Notes: generated by a model from the sequence alone, not told the origin. Shown: positions 1 to 5,968, numbered from the stretch's first letter. The stretch is DNA of 6,965 nt from an uncultured Lactobacillus sp. (GCF_948948975.1 NZ_CARBVX010000035.1:1-6965); one strand, 5' to 3'. A program made the numbers and translations.

Positions 1-79
1 TGGTTTTAAATCAAACAGTTTAATAATATGTCCTAATTTTTGGGTTCATATCATAAGATACTTACCTAAGTTTCCTTTT

Positions 80-110
80 TTGCCCCTGCCAAGGAAGTCT
101 ATTATATAAT
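80..110 (+). promoter_or_regulatory. Possible promoter of the lipase-like gene
   Basis: A perfect TATAAT lies at 105-110, inside the palindrome ATTATATAAT (101-110). The best -35 candidate is TTGCCC at 80-85, which gives a long 19-base spacer, so the -35 match is weak. The -10 ends 26 bases before the TTG start at 137, which leaves room for a short leader carrying the ribosome binding site. No other promoter-like sequence in the first 136 bases is better. The palindromic -10 could in principle also fire leftward, but nothing on the left edge shows a divergent gene. Confidence 0.45.
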
Positions 111-124
111 ATTTCCGAGAAAGT

Positions 125-131
125 GAGGAAG
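125..131 (+). promoter_or_regulatory. Ribosome binding site deciding the TTG start at 137
   Basis: GAGGAAG at 125-131 sits 5 bases before TTG 137. The next in-frame start, ATG 146, would be 14 bases away, too far. An in-frame TAA at 107-109 excludes any longer start. The TTG start is therefore preferred. Confidence 0.6.
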
Positions 132-136
132 AAAAA

Positions 137-1273
137 TTGGATAATATGCTTGTATATGCTGCAAAAGAGAAGCGAAATTTTAATGAATTTCCCTTAAACG
201 AAGTAGATAGCATGATTTTTTCTCAATTAGCGTATTGTAATTTTGATACTCTTCCTCAGCATCATAGTTTACAAAATTTGGCTTCTGATGAAGAGATTAA
301 GACTTTAACTCAGGGAAATCTTGGTGGAAAGAATACTAAAAAGTTAATCAAGATTATGCTACAAAACCCCCGCTTTAAAAAACTATGTTGGCGCAATGTG
401 GTTAGTAAAGTAGATACAAAAACACAAATGCAATTTAATGCTGTCACATTTTGTATTGCAGAAGATCAATACTATATTGCATATCGGGGAACAACGGCTA
501 CTACCATCGGTTGGAAAGAAAATTTTAATATGTCTTTTAATGATTGGGTACCAGCCCATTATTTTGCTCGTTCTTATTATCGAAAAATCAAAAATTTGTT
601 TTCAGGAAAATTTTATCTTGGTGGGCATTCAAAGGGCGGAAATTTAGCTTTTGCCGTTGCATTGAACCTAAAAGAATCCGACCTGTCACATATTGCTAGA
701 ATCGACTGTTTTGATGGACCAGGTTTTCATAATCAAGAACGATTAAAGAATAGATTCTTAAAATTAAAGGGTAAGATTCATAAATATATTCCGCAAGGCT
801 CATTGATTGGGATATTACAAGATGATCTGATTGGAGAAAAAGATTATTGTACTGTTGTGGCAGCTTCTGGAAATAGTTTGCTCCAGCATGATATGTTTAC
901 TTGGCACGTTATTGATGATCGATTTGCAACCGTAAAGCAATTAGATAGCACATCTGAAGTTTCATGGAAGGCAATTGCTGAATGGCTAAAAAATACAAAC
1001 GATACGGAAAGAAAAGATTTTATTGAAATGCTATATCTAACGGTGAGTGACACTAATCAAATTTATTTCAGGAAACTGTTAACGCCTAAGACGACATATA
1101 AATTAGCTACTCGTTTGATAAAAAATAGTTCTACCCAAAAGAATGTTTGGGAACCAATAATAAGAAAACTTTTTAAAGCCTATGTGAATTCAGGAACAGC
1201 AGCTTTTAGTGAACAAAGAAAAAATCAATTATCAAACTTTAAAAGAATTTTAGATGAACAACGCAATAAATAG
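137..1273 (+). CDS. DUF2974 (Mbeg1-like) lipase-fold serine hydrolase
   Basis: This 378-residue protein looks like a cytoplasmic alpha/beta hydrolase of the DUF2974/Mbeg1-like family, related to class 3 lipases; its substrate is unknown. The nucleophile elbow is GHSKG at residues 163-167 (Ser165), preceded by a hydrophobic strand (FYLGGHS). A class-3-lipase-like strand, YYIAYRGTT, spans 112-120. Candidate partners of the triad are Asp193 in FDGPG (192-196) and His251 in LLQHDMFTW (248-256); these assignments come from family pattern, not structure. Residues 270-378 are charged and probably helical, with no known domain. There is no signal peptide or membrane segment, so secretion is unlikely. 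The start is TTG, supported by a Shine-Dalgarno 5 bases upstream and an in-frame stop at 107. No terminator is visible after it, so transcription may continue into the acidic protein gene 87 bases downstream. Fold and family call are fairly secure; enzymatic activity is inferred. Confidence 0.8.
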   Translation: MDNMLVYAAKEKRNFNEFPLNEVDSMIFSQLAYCNFDTLPQHHSLQNLASDEEIKTLTQGNLGGKNTKKLIKIMLQNPRFKKLCWRNVVSKVDTKTQMQFNAVTFCIAEDQYYIAYRGTTATTIGWKENFNMSFNDWVPAHYFARSYYRKIKNLFSGKFYLGGHSKGGNLAFAVALNLKESDLSHIARIDCFDGPGFHNQERLKNRFLKLKGKIHKYIPQGSLIGILQDDLIGEKDYCTVVAASGNSLLQHDMFTWHVIDDRFATVKQLDSTSEVSWKAIAEWLKNTNDTERKDFIEMLYLTVSDTNQIYFRKLLTPKTTYKLATRLIKNSSTQKNVWEPIIRKLFKAYVNSGTAAFSEQRKNQLSNFKRILDEQRNK

Positions 1274-1294
1274 GTTAAGTTATAAAAATCTATC

Positions 1295-1321
1295 TTGACT
1301 TAAAAACTACCGGCTTACCTA
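1295..1321 (+). promoter_or_regulatory. Weak candidate promoter before the acidic protein gene
   Basis: TTGACT at 1295-1300 is a good -35 match, but the nearest -10-like hexamer, TACCTA at 1316-1321, is at a short 15-base spacing and matches poorly. A better -10-like hexamer, TAAAAT at 1331-1336, is 30 bases away and cannot pair with this -35. The gene could equally be read from the upstream promoter, since no terminator separates the two genes. Confidence 0.25.
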
Positions 1322-1344
1322 GAAAAAGAGTAAAATAACGATTG

Positions 1345-1354
1345 AAAGAGGTGG
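1345..1354 (+). promoter_or_regulatory. Strong ribosome binding site deciding the TTG start at 1361
   Basis: AAAGAGGTGG at 1345-1354 is close to the ideal AAGGAGGTG and lies 6 bases before TTG 1361. The first in-frame ATG (1379) would be 24 bases away, so the TTG is the likely start. Confidence 0.7.
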
Positions 1355-1360
1355 ACAAAA

Positions 1361-2107
1361 TTGAAAAAAGATACATATATGACTTTATTAGGATTCCGTG
1401 ATACTTGTTACAATGATTTCAATTTTGATATTGATGAGAAAGATTTTTATTTAGGAACTGATACCTATAAAAAAATTGACAAGATATTAAAGGATGCACA
1501 GAATGAACAATTATTAGTTCAGTTTGAAGAGGGTACTCATCTTTATCAAGATTATGATCCAGAATACTTGAGCGTAGCACAAAAGAGAGAAATTCAACAT
1601 GATATTAATGCAGCCCGTAACTTTTTGGATAATTACGACGGGGATGTGGACGATAAGCATGATAACTATGCAGCTTACTTAGATGATAATTCTTTGAGTT
1701 ATTCTTTTGGTCCAGATAGTAATTTAGATGAAGTACAAAATAATTTAAATGATATTGAAACCAATGGTGTAATCATCTGGCAAAGACGAAAAAATGAATA
1801 TATTTTATTACCACATACTATTCATAGCCTTGAAAGAATTAAAAAACAGATTGCATCAAGTAAACGTGTTGATGATAAAAAATTGCGTTATGCAATGGAG
1901 CGTTTATTTAACAATATAACTGATTTTCTTAAGCCATTTAGTGATAGTGAATTAGGAAAATACGAAAATACAATTTCACAAGAGCTTAGAGATAATTTAG
2001 AACATTATGCTTTAAGTGTTCAAACTGATGCACGTGAAGTAGCTGCAGATAAATTAACTAAATATGCAGTACAACTTGCAGAGAAAGAAAATAATGACAG
2101 TATTTAA
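1361..2107 (+). CDS. Acidic hypothetical protein
   Basis: I do not recognise a family for this 248-residue protein. By my count it has about 49 Asp+Glu against about 31 Lys+Arg, so it is strongly acidic, with an Asp-dense stretch at residues 90-109 (motifs such as YDGDVDDKHD). It has no signal peptide, membrane segment or obvious catalytic motif. The first two thirds mix short predicted strands and helices. A more hydrophobic strand (NGVIIWQRRKNEYILL) at 135-150 is followed by a largely helical, charged C-terminal part (about 152-243) that may form amphipathic helices. The start is TTG with a near-consensus Shine-Dalgarno, and the reading frame is intact and ends in a strong terminator, so it is a genuine expressed gene. 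It lies 87 bases after the DUF2974 hydrolase and may be cotranscribed with it, but no functional link is demonstrated. A cytoplasmic protein is the only safe inference. Confidence 0.75.
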   Translation: MKKDTYMTLLGFRDTCYNDFNFDIDEKDFYLGTDTYKKIDKILKDAQNEQLLVQFEEGTHLYQDYDPEYLSVAQKREIQHDINAARNFLDNYDGDVDDKHDNYAAYLDDNSLSYSFGPDSNLDEVQNNLNDIETNGVIIWQRRKNEYILLPHTIHSLERIKKQIASSKRVDDKKLRYAMERLFNNITDFLKPFSDSELGKYENTISQELRDNLEHYALSVQTDAREVAADKLTKYAVQLAEKENNDSI

Positions 2108-2110
2108 AGT

Positions 2111-2139
2111 AAAGCTCATCGATTGGATGAGCTTTTTTT
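2111..2139 (+). terminator. Intrinsic terminator after the acidic protein gene
   Basis: A perfect 10-bp stem (AAAGCTCATC at 2111-2120 with GATGAGCTTT at 2126-2135) closes a 5-base loop GATTG and runs into seven T residues at 2133-2139. It starts 4 bases after the TAA of the acidic protein gene. It should end transcription from the left strongly, yet nnrD starts only 12 bases after it. Confidence 0.92.
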
Positions 2140-2151
2140 GGATAGGATAAA

Positions 2152-2997
2152 ATGAAGTTTATTTCACATAGGTTAATATCTAGAGTAATAAAAAAGAGAA
2201 AAAGTTCTACACATAAAGGAAATTATGGTCGTTTACTCCTAATTGGAGGTAGTAAAAAATATGGTGGAGCACTGATTATGGCAGCAGAAGGCGCATTAAA
2301 CAGTGGTGCAGGTTTAGTGACAGTTGCTACAGACCAAGTCAATATTGCTGCTCTCCATACTCGAGATCCAGAGATTATGGCTCTTAATTGGGATGAAAGC
2401 ATAGAGTTAAAAAAATCAATTAAAAGCTCTGATGTAGTAGTTTGTGGAATGGGGCTTGGATTAGATGAGAAAGCACAACAAATATTGGCCTTGGTTAGAG
2501 ATAACATCACCCTAAAACAAACATTAATTCTAGATGCTAGTGCACTGGATTTAATTGGTCAGCAAAAAGACTTACTACCATTAAATTCAAAAATTTTGAT
2601 TTTTACTCCTCATCAAATGGAATGGCAGCGATTAAGTAGAATAAAAATTTCTGATCAAAGTGATGAACTAAATCAGGCAGCTTTGGATAAATTAGTTAAA
2701 AATAAGAATGCGATTTTAGTTTTGAAATCTAATCATACTAAAGTCTATGATCAAGTAGGGAATATTTATTTAAATCCTTTTGGTAATCCAGGAATGGCTA
2801 TTGGCGGAATGGGAGATACATTAGCTGGAATTATCGGGGGCTTTTGTGGTCAATTTCCGCCTACGTTAGAAACAGTAGCGGCTGCTGTGGGGATTCATTC
2901 TTTAGTTGCTGATAAAATTGCAGAGAATCAATATATTGTACGACCAACTCAGTTATCAGCTCATCTTCCAAAATTAATGAAACGATATGAAAAATGA
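2152..2997 (+). CDS. nnrD: ADP-dependent (S)-NAD(P)H-hydrate dehydratase
   Basis: This metabolite-repair enzyme of the ribokinase-like YjeF C-terminal (CARKD) family dehydrates S-NADHX and S-NADPHX back to NADH/NADPH, using ADP in bacterial members. The 281-residue product is a full-length stand-alone dehydratase, like B. subtilis YxkO, without the fused NnrE epimerase domain. Visible motifs, in order: HKGNYGRLLLIGGS (21-34), SGAGLVTVAT (51-60), RDPEIM (71-76), GMGLG (99-103), DASAL (128-132), TPHQMEW (152-158), LKSNHTKVY (191-199) and the nucleotide/catalytic loop GGMGDTLAG (218-226), with Asp222 as the expected general base. The ATG at 2152 has only a modest AGGA (2144-2147) close upstream, suggesting low translation. 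No promoter fits between the preceding terminator and this start. The next gene follows within 25-52 bases and is probably cotranscribed. Cytoplasmic. Confidence 0.93.
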   Translation: MKFISHRLISRVIKKRKSSTHKGNYGRLLLIGGSKKYGGALIMAAEGALNSGAGLVTVATDQVNIAALHTRDPEIMALNWDESIELKKSIKSSDVVVCGMGLGLDEKAQQILALVRDNITLKQTLILDASALDLIGQQKDLLPLNSKILIFTPHQMEWQRLSRIKISDQSDELNQAALDKLVKNKNAILVLKSNHTKVYDQVGNIYLNPFGNPGMAIGGMGDTLAGIIGGFCGQFPPTLETVAAAVGIHSLVADKIAENQYIVRPTQLSAHLPKLMKRYEK

Positions 2998-3039
2998 GTA
3001 AGTAAAGGCGAAATAAATTAAATTGCATAAAGAGAATTT

Positions 3040-3045
3040 AGGTGA
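3040..3045 (+). promoter_or_regulatory. Ribosome binding site favouring ATG 3050 over TTG 3023
   Basis: AGGTGA at 3040-3045 lies 4 bases before ATG 3050. The alternative TTG at 3023 has only AAAGGCG (3004-3010) 12 bases upstream. The ATG therefore has the better codon and a closer site, although its spacing is slightly short. Confidence 0.5.
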
Positions 3046-3049
3046 CCGA

Positions 3050-3976
3050 ATGAGACATGCAAAGAAGAAACCTAAGAAAAAGTATTTATGGTTAATTATA
3101 TTTGTAATAGTAGCTATTTGTTTTTTGGTATGGAAAAACAATTTTAGTTCAAATAGAATGCCATCGAATTATCATGCTGACCAAGTAGATTTAAACGTTA
3201 AAGCTGCAGTAGCAATTAATGCAAAAGATGGAGCAACCATTTACGCTAAAAATGCTAATCAAAGCTTGCCGATTGCCTCAATGACCAAACTCTTAACTGT
3301 CTATTTAGTTTTACAAGCAATTAAAGAGAAAAAAATATCTTGGGATACAACCGTTACCCCAACTCAAGAAATAGTAGATTTAGGCTCAAATCAAGATTAT
3401 GCAAGTGTTCCACTTAGGCTAGGGCAAAAATATACAGTAAGAGAGCTCTATGATGCAGCCTTAGTAAAGTCGGCAAATAATGCAGCTCGTTTACTTGCGA
3501 TTGCAGTTAGTGGAAGTGAGACAAATTTTCTAAATCAAATGCGCCAGCAAGCTCGAAAATGGAAGCTCAATAATGCTAAATTTGTAACTGTTGATGGCTT
3601 ACCGGAGAAAAGAAAAAATTTTTTAGGGATGACGACAACAGTTGAAAATAAGATGAGCGCTAATGACATGGCAATTGTAGCGAGAAAATTAATAACTGAT
3701 TATCCTGAAATTTTAAATACTACGAAACTATCTAGAGCATATTTTCAAAATACACTTATGACTAATAGTAATAAAATGCTAGATGGTCTCTCATACTATG
3801 ATTCGACATTTCCTGTGGATGGTTTAAAGACGGGTACTACTGATGGTGCGGGTTCGTGTTTCACTTGTACAGCAGATAAAAATGGAAAAAGAGTAATTAC
3901 AGTGATTTTAGGTGCTGAAAATGATAATGGACGGTTTGTGGAGACCAAAAAGTTATTAAGTTATTGTTTTAATTAA
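3050..3976 (+). CDS. Membrane-anchored D-alanyl-D-alanine carboxypeptidase (peptidase S11)
   Basis: This low-molecular-weight penicillin-binding protein should trim the terminal D-Ala from peptidoglycan pentapeptides outside the cell. From ATG 3050 it has 308 residues; a TTG at 3023 would add nine (317). A lysine-rich N-terminus (KKKPKKK) precedes one hydrophobic segment at about residues 12-28, which acts as an uncleaved signal anchor or signal peptide; I see no lipobox. All three active-site motifs are present: SMTK at 77-80 (nucleophile Ser77, Lys80), SAN at 141-143 and KTG at 260-262 in the family-typical context DGLKTGTTDGAG. A CxxC pair (Cys270, Cys273) follows the KTG. The protein ends about 45 residues after the KTG, so the C-terminal beta domain and amphipathic anchor helix of classical DacA/PBP5 are absent, and anchoring must be N-terminal. 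It follows nnrD closely and no terminator separates them. I see no clear terminator after it either; the argS promoter follows. Confidence 0.9.
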   Translation: MRHAKKKPKKKYLWLIIFVIVAICFLVWKNNFSSNRMPSNYHADQVDLNVKAAVAINAKDGATIYAKNANQSLPIASMTKLLTVYLVLQAIKEKKISWDTTVTPTQEIVDLGSNQDYASVPLRLGQKYTVRELYDAALVKSANNAARLLAIAVSGSETNFLNQMRQQARKWKLNNAKFVTVDGLPEKRKNFLGMTTTVENKMSANDMAIVARKLITDYPEILNTTKLSRAYFQNTLMTNSNKMLDGLSYYDSTFPVDGLKTGTTDGAGSCFTCTADKNGKRVITVILGAENDNGRFVETKKLLSYCFN

Positions 3977-4002
3977 AATTTTACTATGCGTTCGATTTAA
4001 TA

Positions 4003-4032
4003 TTGCACTTTCCCTAAGTTTGCTGATATAAT
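4003..4032 (+). promoter_or_regulatory. argS promoter (extended -10)
   Basis: TTGCAC at 4003-4008 and a perfect TATAAT at 4027-4032 are separated by 18 bases, and TGA directly before the -10 makes an extended -10. Transcription would begin near 4039, just before the first strand of T-box stem I. This is the best promoter in the window. Confidence 0.85.
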
Positions 4033-4038
4033 CTTCAT

Positions 4039-4237
4039 GACAAAAGGTTAAAAGTAGTAGTATTGCATTTGTTTTCAGCGAGTCTATGGTTGGTGGGAGT
4101 TAGACAATAGAGCAATATGAAGGCGTGTTTAACTTTAACTTTAAAATCAATTAATAAGCGGATACTTTGTATCAAGTAGAGTGGTACCGCGGGAACTTTC
4201 TCGTCTCTTTCTAGTTTACTAGGAAGAGACTTTTTTT
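4039..4237 (+). ncRNA. T-box riboswitch controlling argS
   Basis: This tRNA-sensing leader lets argS be transcribed when uncharged tRNA accumulates. The stem I base pairs 4044-4052 with 4128-4136. The specifier loop has AGUAGUAG (4053-4060) opposite UGAAGGCGUG (4118-4127). Above it UAUUGC (4061-4066) pairs with GCAAUA (4112-4117), and GUCUA (4082-4086) with UAGAC (4101-4105), capped by the GGUUGGUGG apical region. Stem III is GATAC/GTATC (4161-4165/4169-4173) with a TTT loop. The conserved T-box core is 4178-4193. In the antiterminator AGAG (4178-4181) pairs with CUCU (4205-4208), leaving the 7-nt bulge UGGUACC (4182-4188); 4189-4193 pairs with 4200-4204. U4185 predicts tRNA discriminator base A73. 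The specifier matching the downstream gene is CGU (4124-4126), an arginine codon followed by a purine. No stem II is evident in the short linker 4137-4160. Confidence 0.95.
4203..4237 (+). terminator. Regulated terminator of the argS T-box
   Basis: A 12-bp stem pairs 4203-4214 with 4219-4230 (one G-U at 4210/4223) around a TTTA loop, followed by seven T residues at 4231-4237. Its left arm overlaps bases 4203-4208 used by the antiterminator, so the two folds exclude each other. This is the OFF state when tRNA is charged. Confidence 0.93.
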
Positions 4238-4241
4238 ATGC

Positions 4242-4249
4242 AAGAGGTG
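4242..4249 (+). promoter_or_regulatory. argS ribosome binding site
   Basis: AAGAGGTG at 4242-4249 lies 6 bases before GTG 4256. An ATG at 4252 is only 2 bases away and opens a four-codon frame that stops inside argS, so GTG 4256 is the true start. Confidence 0.75.
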
Positions 4250-4255
4250 TTATGA

Positions 4256-5932
4256 GTGGATTTTAAACAAAAAGTCGTTGATTTAGTTAGTGAACAGGTA
4301 GATTTACCTAAAGAAAAAATTTCTATGTTAATTGAAAGACCAAAGAATCCTAAGATGGGTGATTATGCTTTTCCAGCATTTGCTTTGGCTAAAATTGAAC
4401 ATAAAAATCCTGCTTTAATTGCTAAGGATATTGCAGAACAAATTAGTGATGATAATTTCACTAGTATTCAAGCAGTTGGACCATATGTAAACTTTGCAAT
4501 TGATCATGCTAAATTAGTCAATGCAACTTTAAATGATGTTCTAACTGAAAAAGAACATTTTGGTGATCAGAAGCTTGGTGAAGGAAATGTTCCAATTGAC
4601 ATGTCTTCTCCTAATATTGCTAAGCCAATGTCAATGGGACACTTACGTTCCACAGTAATTGGTAATTCAATTGCTAAGACTTTAGAAAAAGTTGGATATA
4701 CTCCAATTAAAATTAATTATCTTGGAGATTATGGTACTCAATTTGGTAAATTAATTACTGCTTATCGTTTATGGGGTAATGAGGAAGATGTTAAGAAAGA
4801 TCCAATTACAAATCTTTTCCATTACTATGTTAAGTTCCATGAAGAAGCCGAAAAAGATCCTAAGTTAGAAGATGAGGGACGGGCTGCCTTTAAGAAACTA
4901 GAAAACGGTGATGAAGAAGAAATCAAATTATGGAAATGGTTCCGTGAAGTTTCCTTACAAGAATTTAACCGTATCTATAAAGAATTAGGAGTAACTTTTG
5001 ATTCATATAATGGAGAAGCATTTTTCAATGATAAGATGCAGCCAGTGGTTGATGAATTAAGAGAAAAGGGCTTACTTGAAGAATCTCGTGGAGCTCAAGT
5101 TGTTAACTTGGGAGAAGATGAAAACCCAGCTTTAATCTTAAAATCTGATGGCTCTAGCCTTTATATGACTCGTGATTTGGCTGCTGCCTTATATCGTAAA
5201 AAAGAATATGACTTTGTTATGTCATTATATGTTGCTGGTGGCGAACAAACTGGTCACTTTAAGCAATTAAAACAAGTTTTGAAGAAAATGGGTTATGACT
5301 GGTCAGATAACATTCACCACATTCCATTTGGTTTGATTACTCAAGGTGGAAAGAAATTATCTACTCGAAAAGGAAACGTTGTTTTCTTAGATCAAGTCTT
5401 AAGGGATGCAGTTTCTTTAGCAGAACAACAAATTGAAGAAAAGAATCCAAATCTATCTAATAAGAAGCAAGTTGCTCATGATGTTGGTGTGGGCGCCGTT
5501 GTATTCCATGACTTAAAGAATGATAGAATGGATAACTTTGATTTTGACTTAGAAGAAGTTGTTCGTTTTGAAGGAGATACTGGTCCATACGTTCAATACA
5601 CTAATGCTAGAGCTCAAAGTATTTTACGTAAGGCTAATAAAGAAATCTCAATGGATAATTTAAGCTTAAATGATGATTGGTCCTTTGCAGTTGCAAAAGC
5701 ATTAGCTGATTTCCCTGCTATTGTAGAAAAAGCTTCAGAGAAATTTGAACCATCAATTATTGCAAAATATGCTTTGGATTTAAGTAAGAAATTTAATAAG
5801 TATTATGCAAATGTTAGAATTTTAGATGAAGATGATCAACTTAATGCTCGTCTTGCATTAGTTCAAGCAACTTCAATTGTTTTAACAGAATCTTTAAGAC
5901 TTTTGGGTGTAAATGCACCTAAAGAAATGTAA
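4256..5932 (+). CDS. argS: Arginyl-tRNA synthetase
   Basis: This cytoplasmic class I synthetase joins arginine to tRNA-Arg using ATP. The 558 residues match the usual bacterial length. The N-terminal Add-1 domain, which contacts the tRNA D-loop, spans about 1-90 (with the typical NPKMGDYAFPAF at 31-42 and VGPYVNF at 74-80). The catalytic core follows: SSPNIAKPMSMGHLRST (117-133) carries the HIGH-like signature SMGH at 126-129, then YLGDYGTQFG (155-164), and KLSTRKG (367-373) is the KMSKS equivalent usual in Firmicute ArgS. The DALR anticodon-binding domain runs from about 443 (GPYVQYTNARAQSILRK) to the end. The start is GTG with a good Shine-Dalgarno. Expression is controlled by the T-box directly upstream. 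The frame is intact and shows no sign of decay. Only a weak AT-rich hairpin follows it. Confidence 0.97.
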   Translation: MDFKQKVVDLVSEQVDLPKEKISMLIERPKNPKMGDYAFPAFALAKIEHKNPALIAKDIAEQISDDNFTSIQAVGPYVNFAIDHAKLVNATLNDVLTEKEHFGDQKLGEGNVPIDMSSPNIAKPMSMGHLRSTVIGNSIAKTLEKVGYTPIKINYLGDYGTQFGKLITAYRLWGNEEDVKKDPITNLFHYYVKFHEEAEKDPKLEDEGRAAFKKLENGDEEEIKLWKWFREVSLQEFNRIYKELGVTFDSYNGEAFFNDKMQPVVDELREKGLLEESRGAQVVNLGEDENPALILKSDGSSLYMTRDLAAALYRKKEYDFVMSLYVAGGEQTGHFKQLKQVLKKMGYDWSDNIHHIPFGLITQGGKKLSTRKGNVVFLDQVLRDAVSLAEQQIEEKNPNLSNKKQVAHDVGVGAVVFHDLKNDRMDNFDFDLEEVVRFEGDTGPYVQYTNARAQSILRKANKEISMDNLSLNDDWSFAVAKALADFPAIVEKASEKFEPSIIAKYALDLSKKFNKYYANVRILDEDDQLNARLALVQATSIVLTESLRLLGVNAPKEM

Positions 5933-5945
5933 TATTTCTTTAAAT

Positions 5946-5968
5946 AAAAATATTCACTGAATTTTTTT
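5946..5968 (+). terminator. Weak AT-rich terminator candidate after argS
   Basis: AAAAATATTC (5946-5955) can pair with GAATTTTTTT (5959-5968) around a three-base ACT loop, with one T-T mismatch. The right arm is itself a run of seven T residues. Only one pair is G-C, so the stem is weak; it is the only hairpin I see between argS and fba. Confidence 0.4.

Noticed and set aside
2..109. Frame open from the left edge to a TAA at 107-109, possible tail of an upstream gene
   Set aside because: About 35 codons without a recognisable motif, overlapping the best -10 box; an open stretch this short is expected by chance.
438..647. Open frame of 69 codons on the + strand inside the lipase-like gene
   Set aside because: It lies entirely within a well-supported gene in another frame, and shows no ribosome binding site or recognisable motif.
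844..1053. Open frame of 69 codons on the - strand
   Set aside because: It is antisense to the lipase-like gene, with no recognisable protein features.
1275..1303. Inverted repeat TTAAGT/ACTTAA after the lipase-like gene, considered as a terminator
   Set aside because: Six AT-rich pairs with a 17-base loop and no T-tract would not form a stable terminator.
2223..2510. Open frame of 95 codons on the - strand
   Set aside because: It is antisense to the conserved N-terminal half of nnrD; its composition is that of a complement shadow.
3974..3983. Palindrome TAAAATTTTA at the end of the carboxypeptidase gene, considered as a terminator
   Set aside because: It has no GC pairs, no loop and no following T-tract.
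4122..4124. GGC as a glycine specifier, which would make this a glycine-sensing leader
   Set aside because: The downstream gene is argS, the UGGU bulge predicts A73 rather than the U73 usual for tRNA-Gly, and CGU fits two bases on; kept only as a question in the findings.
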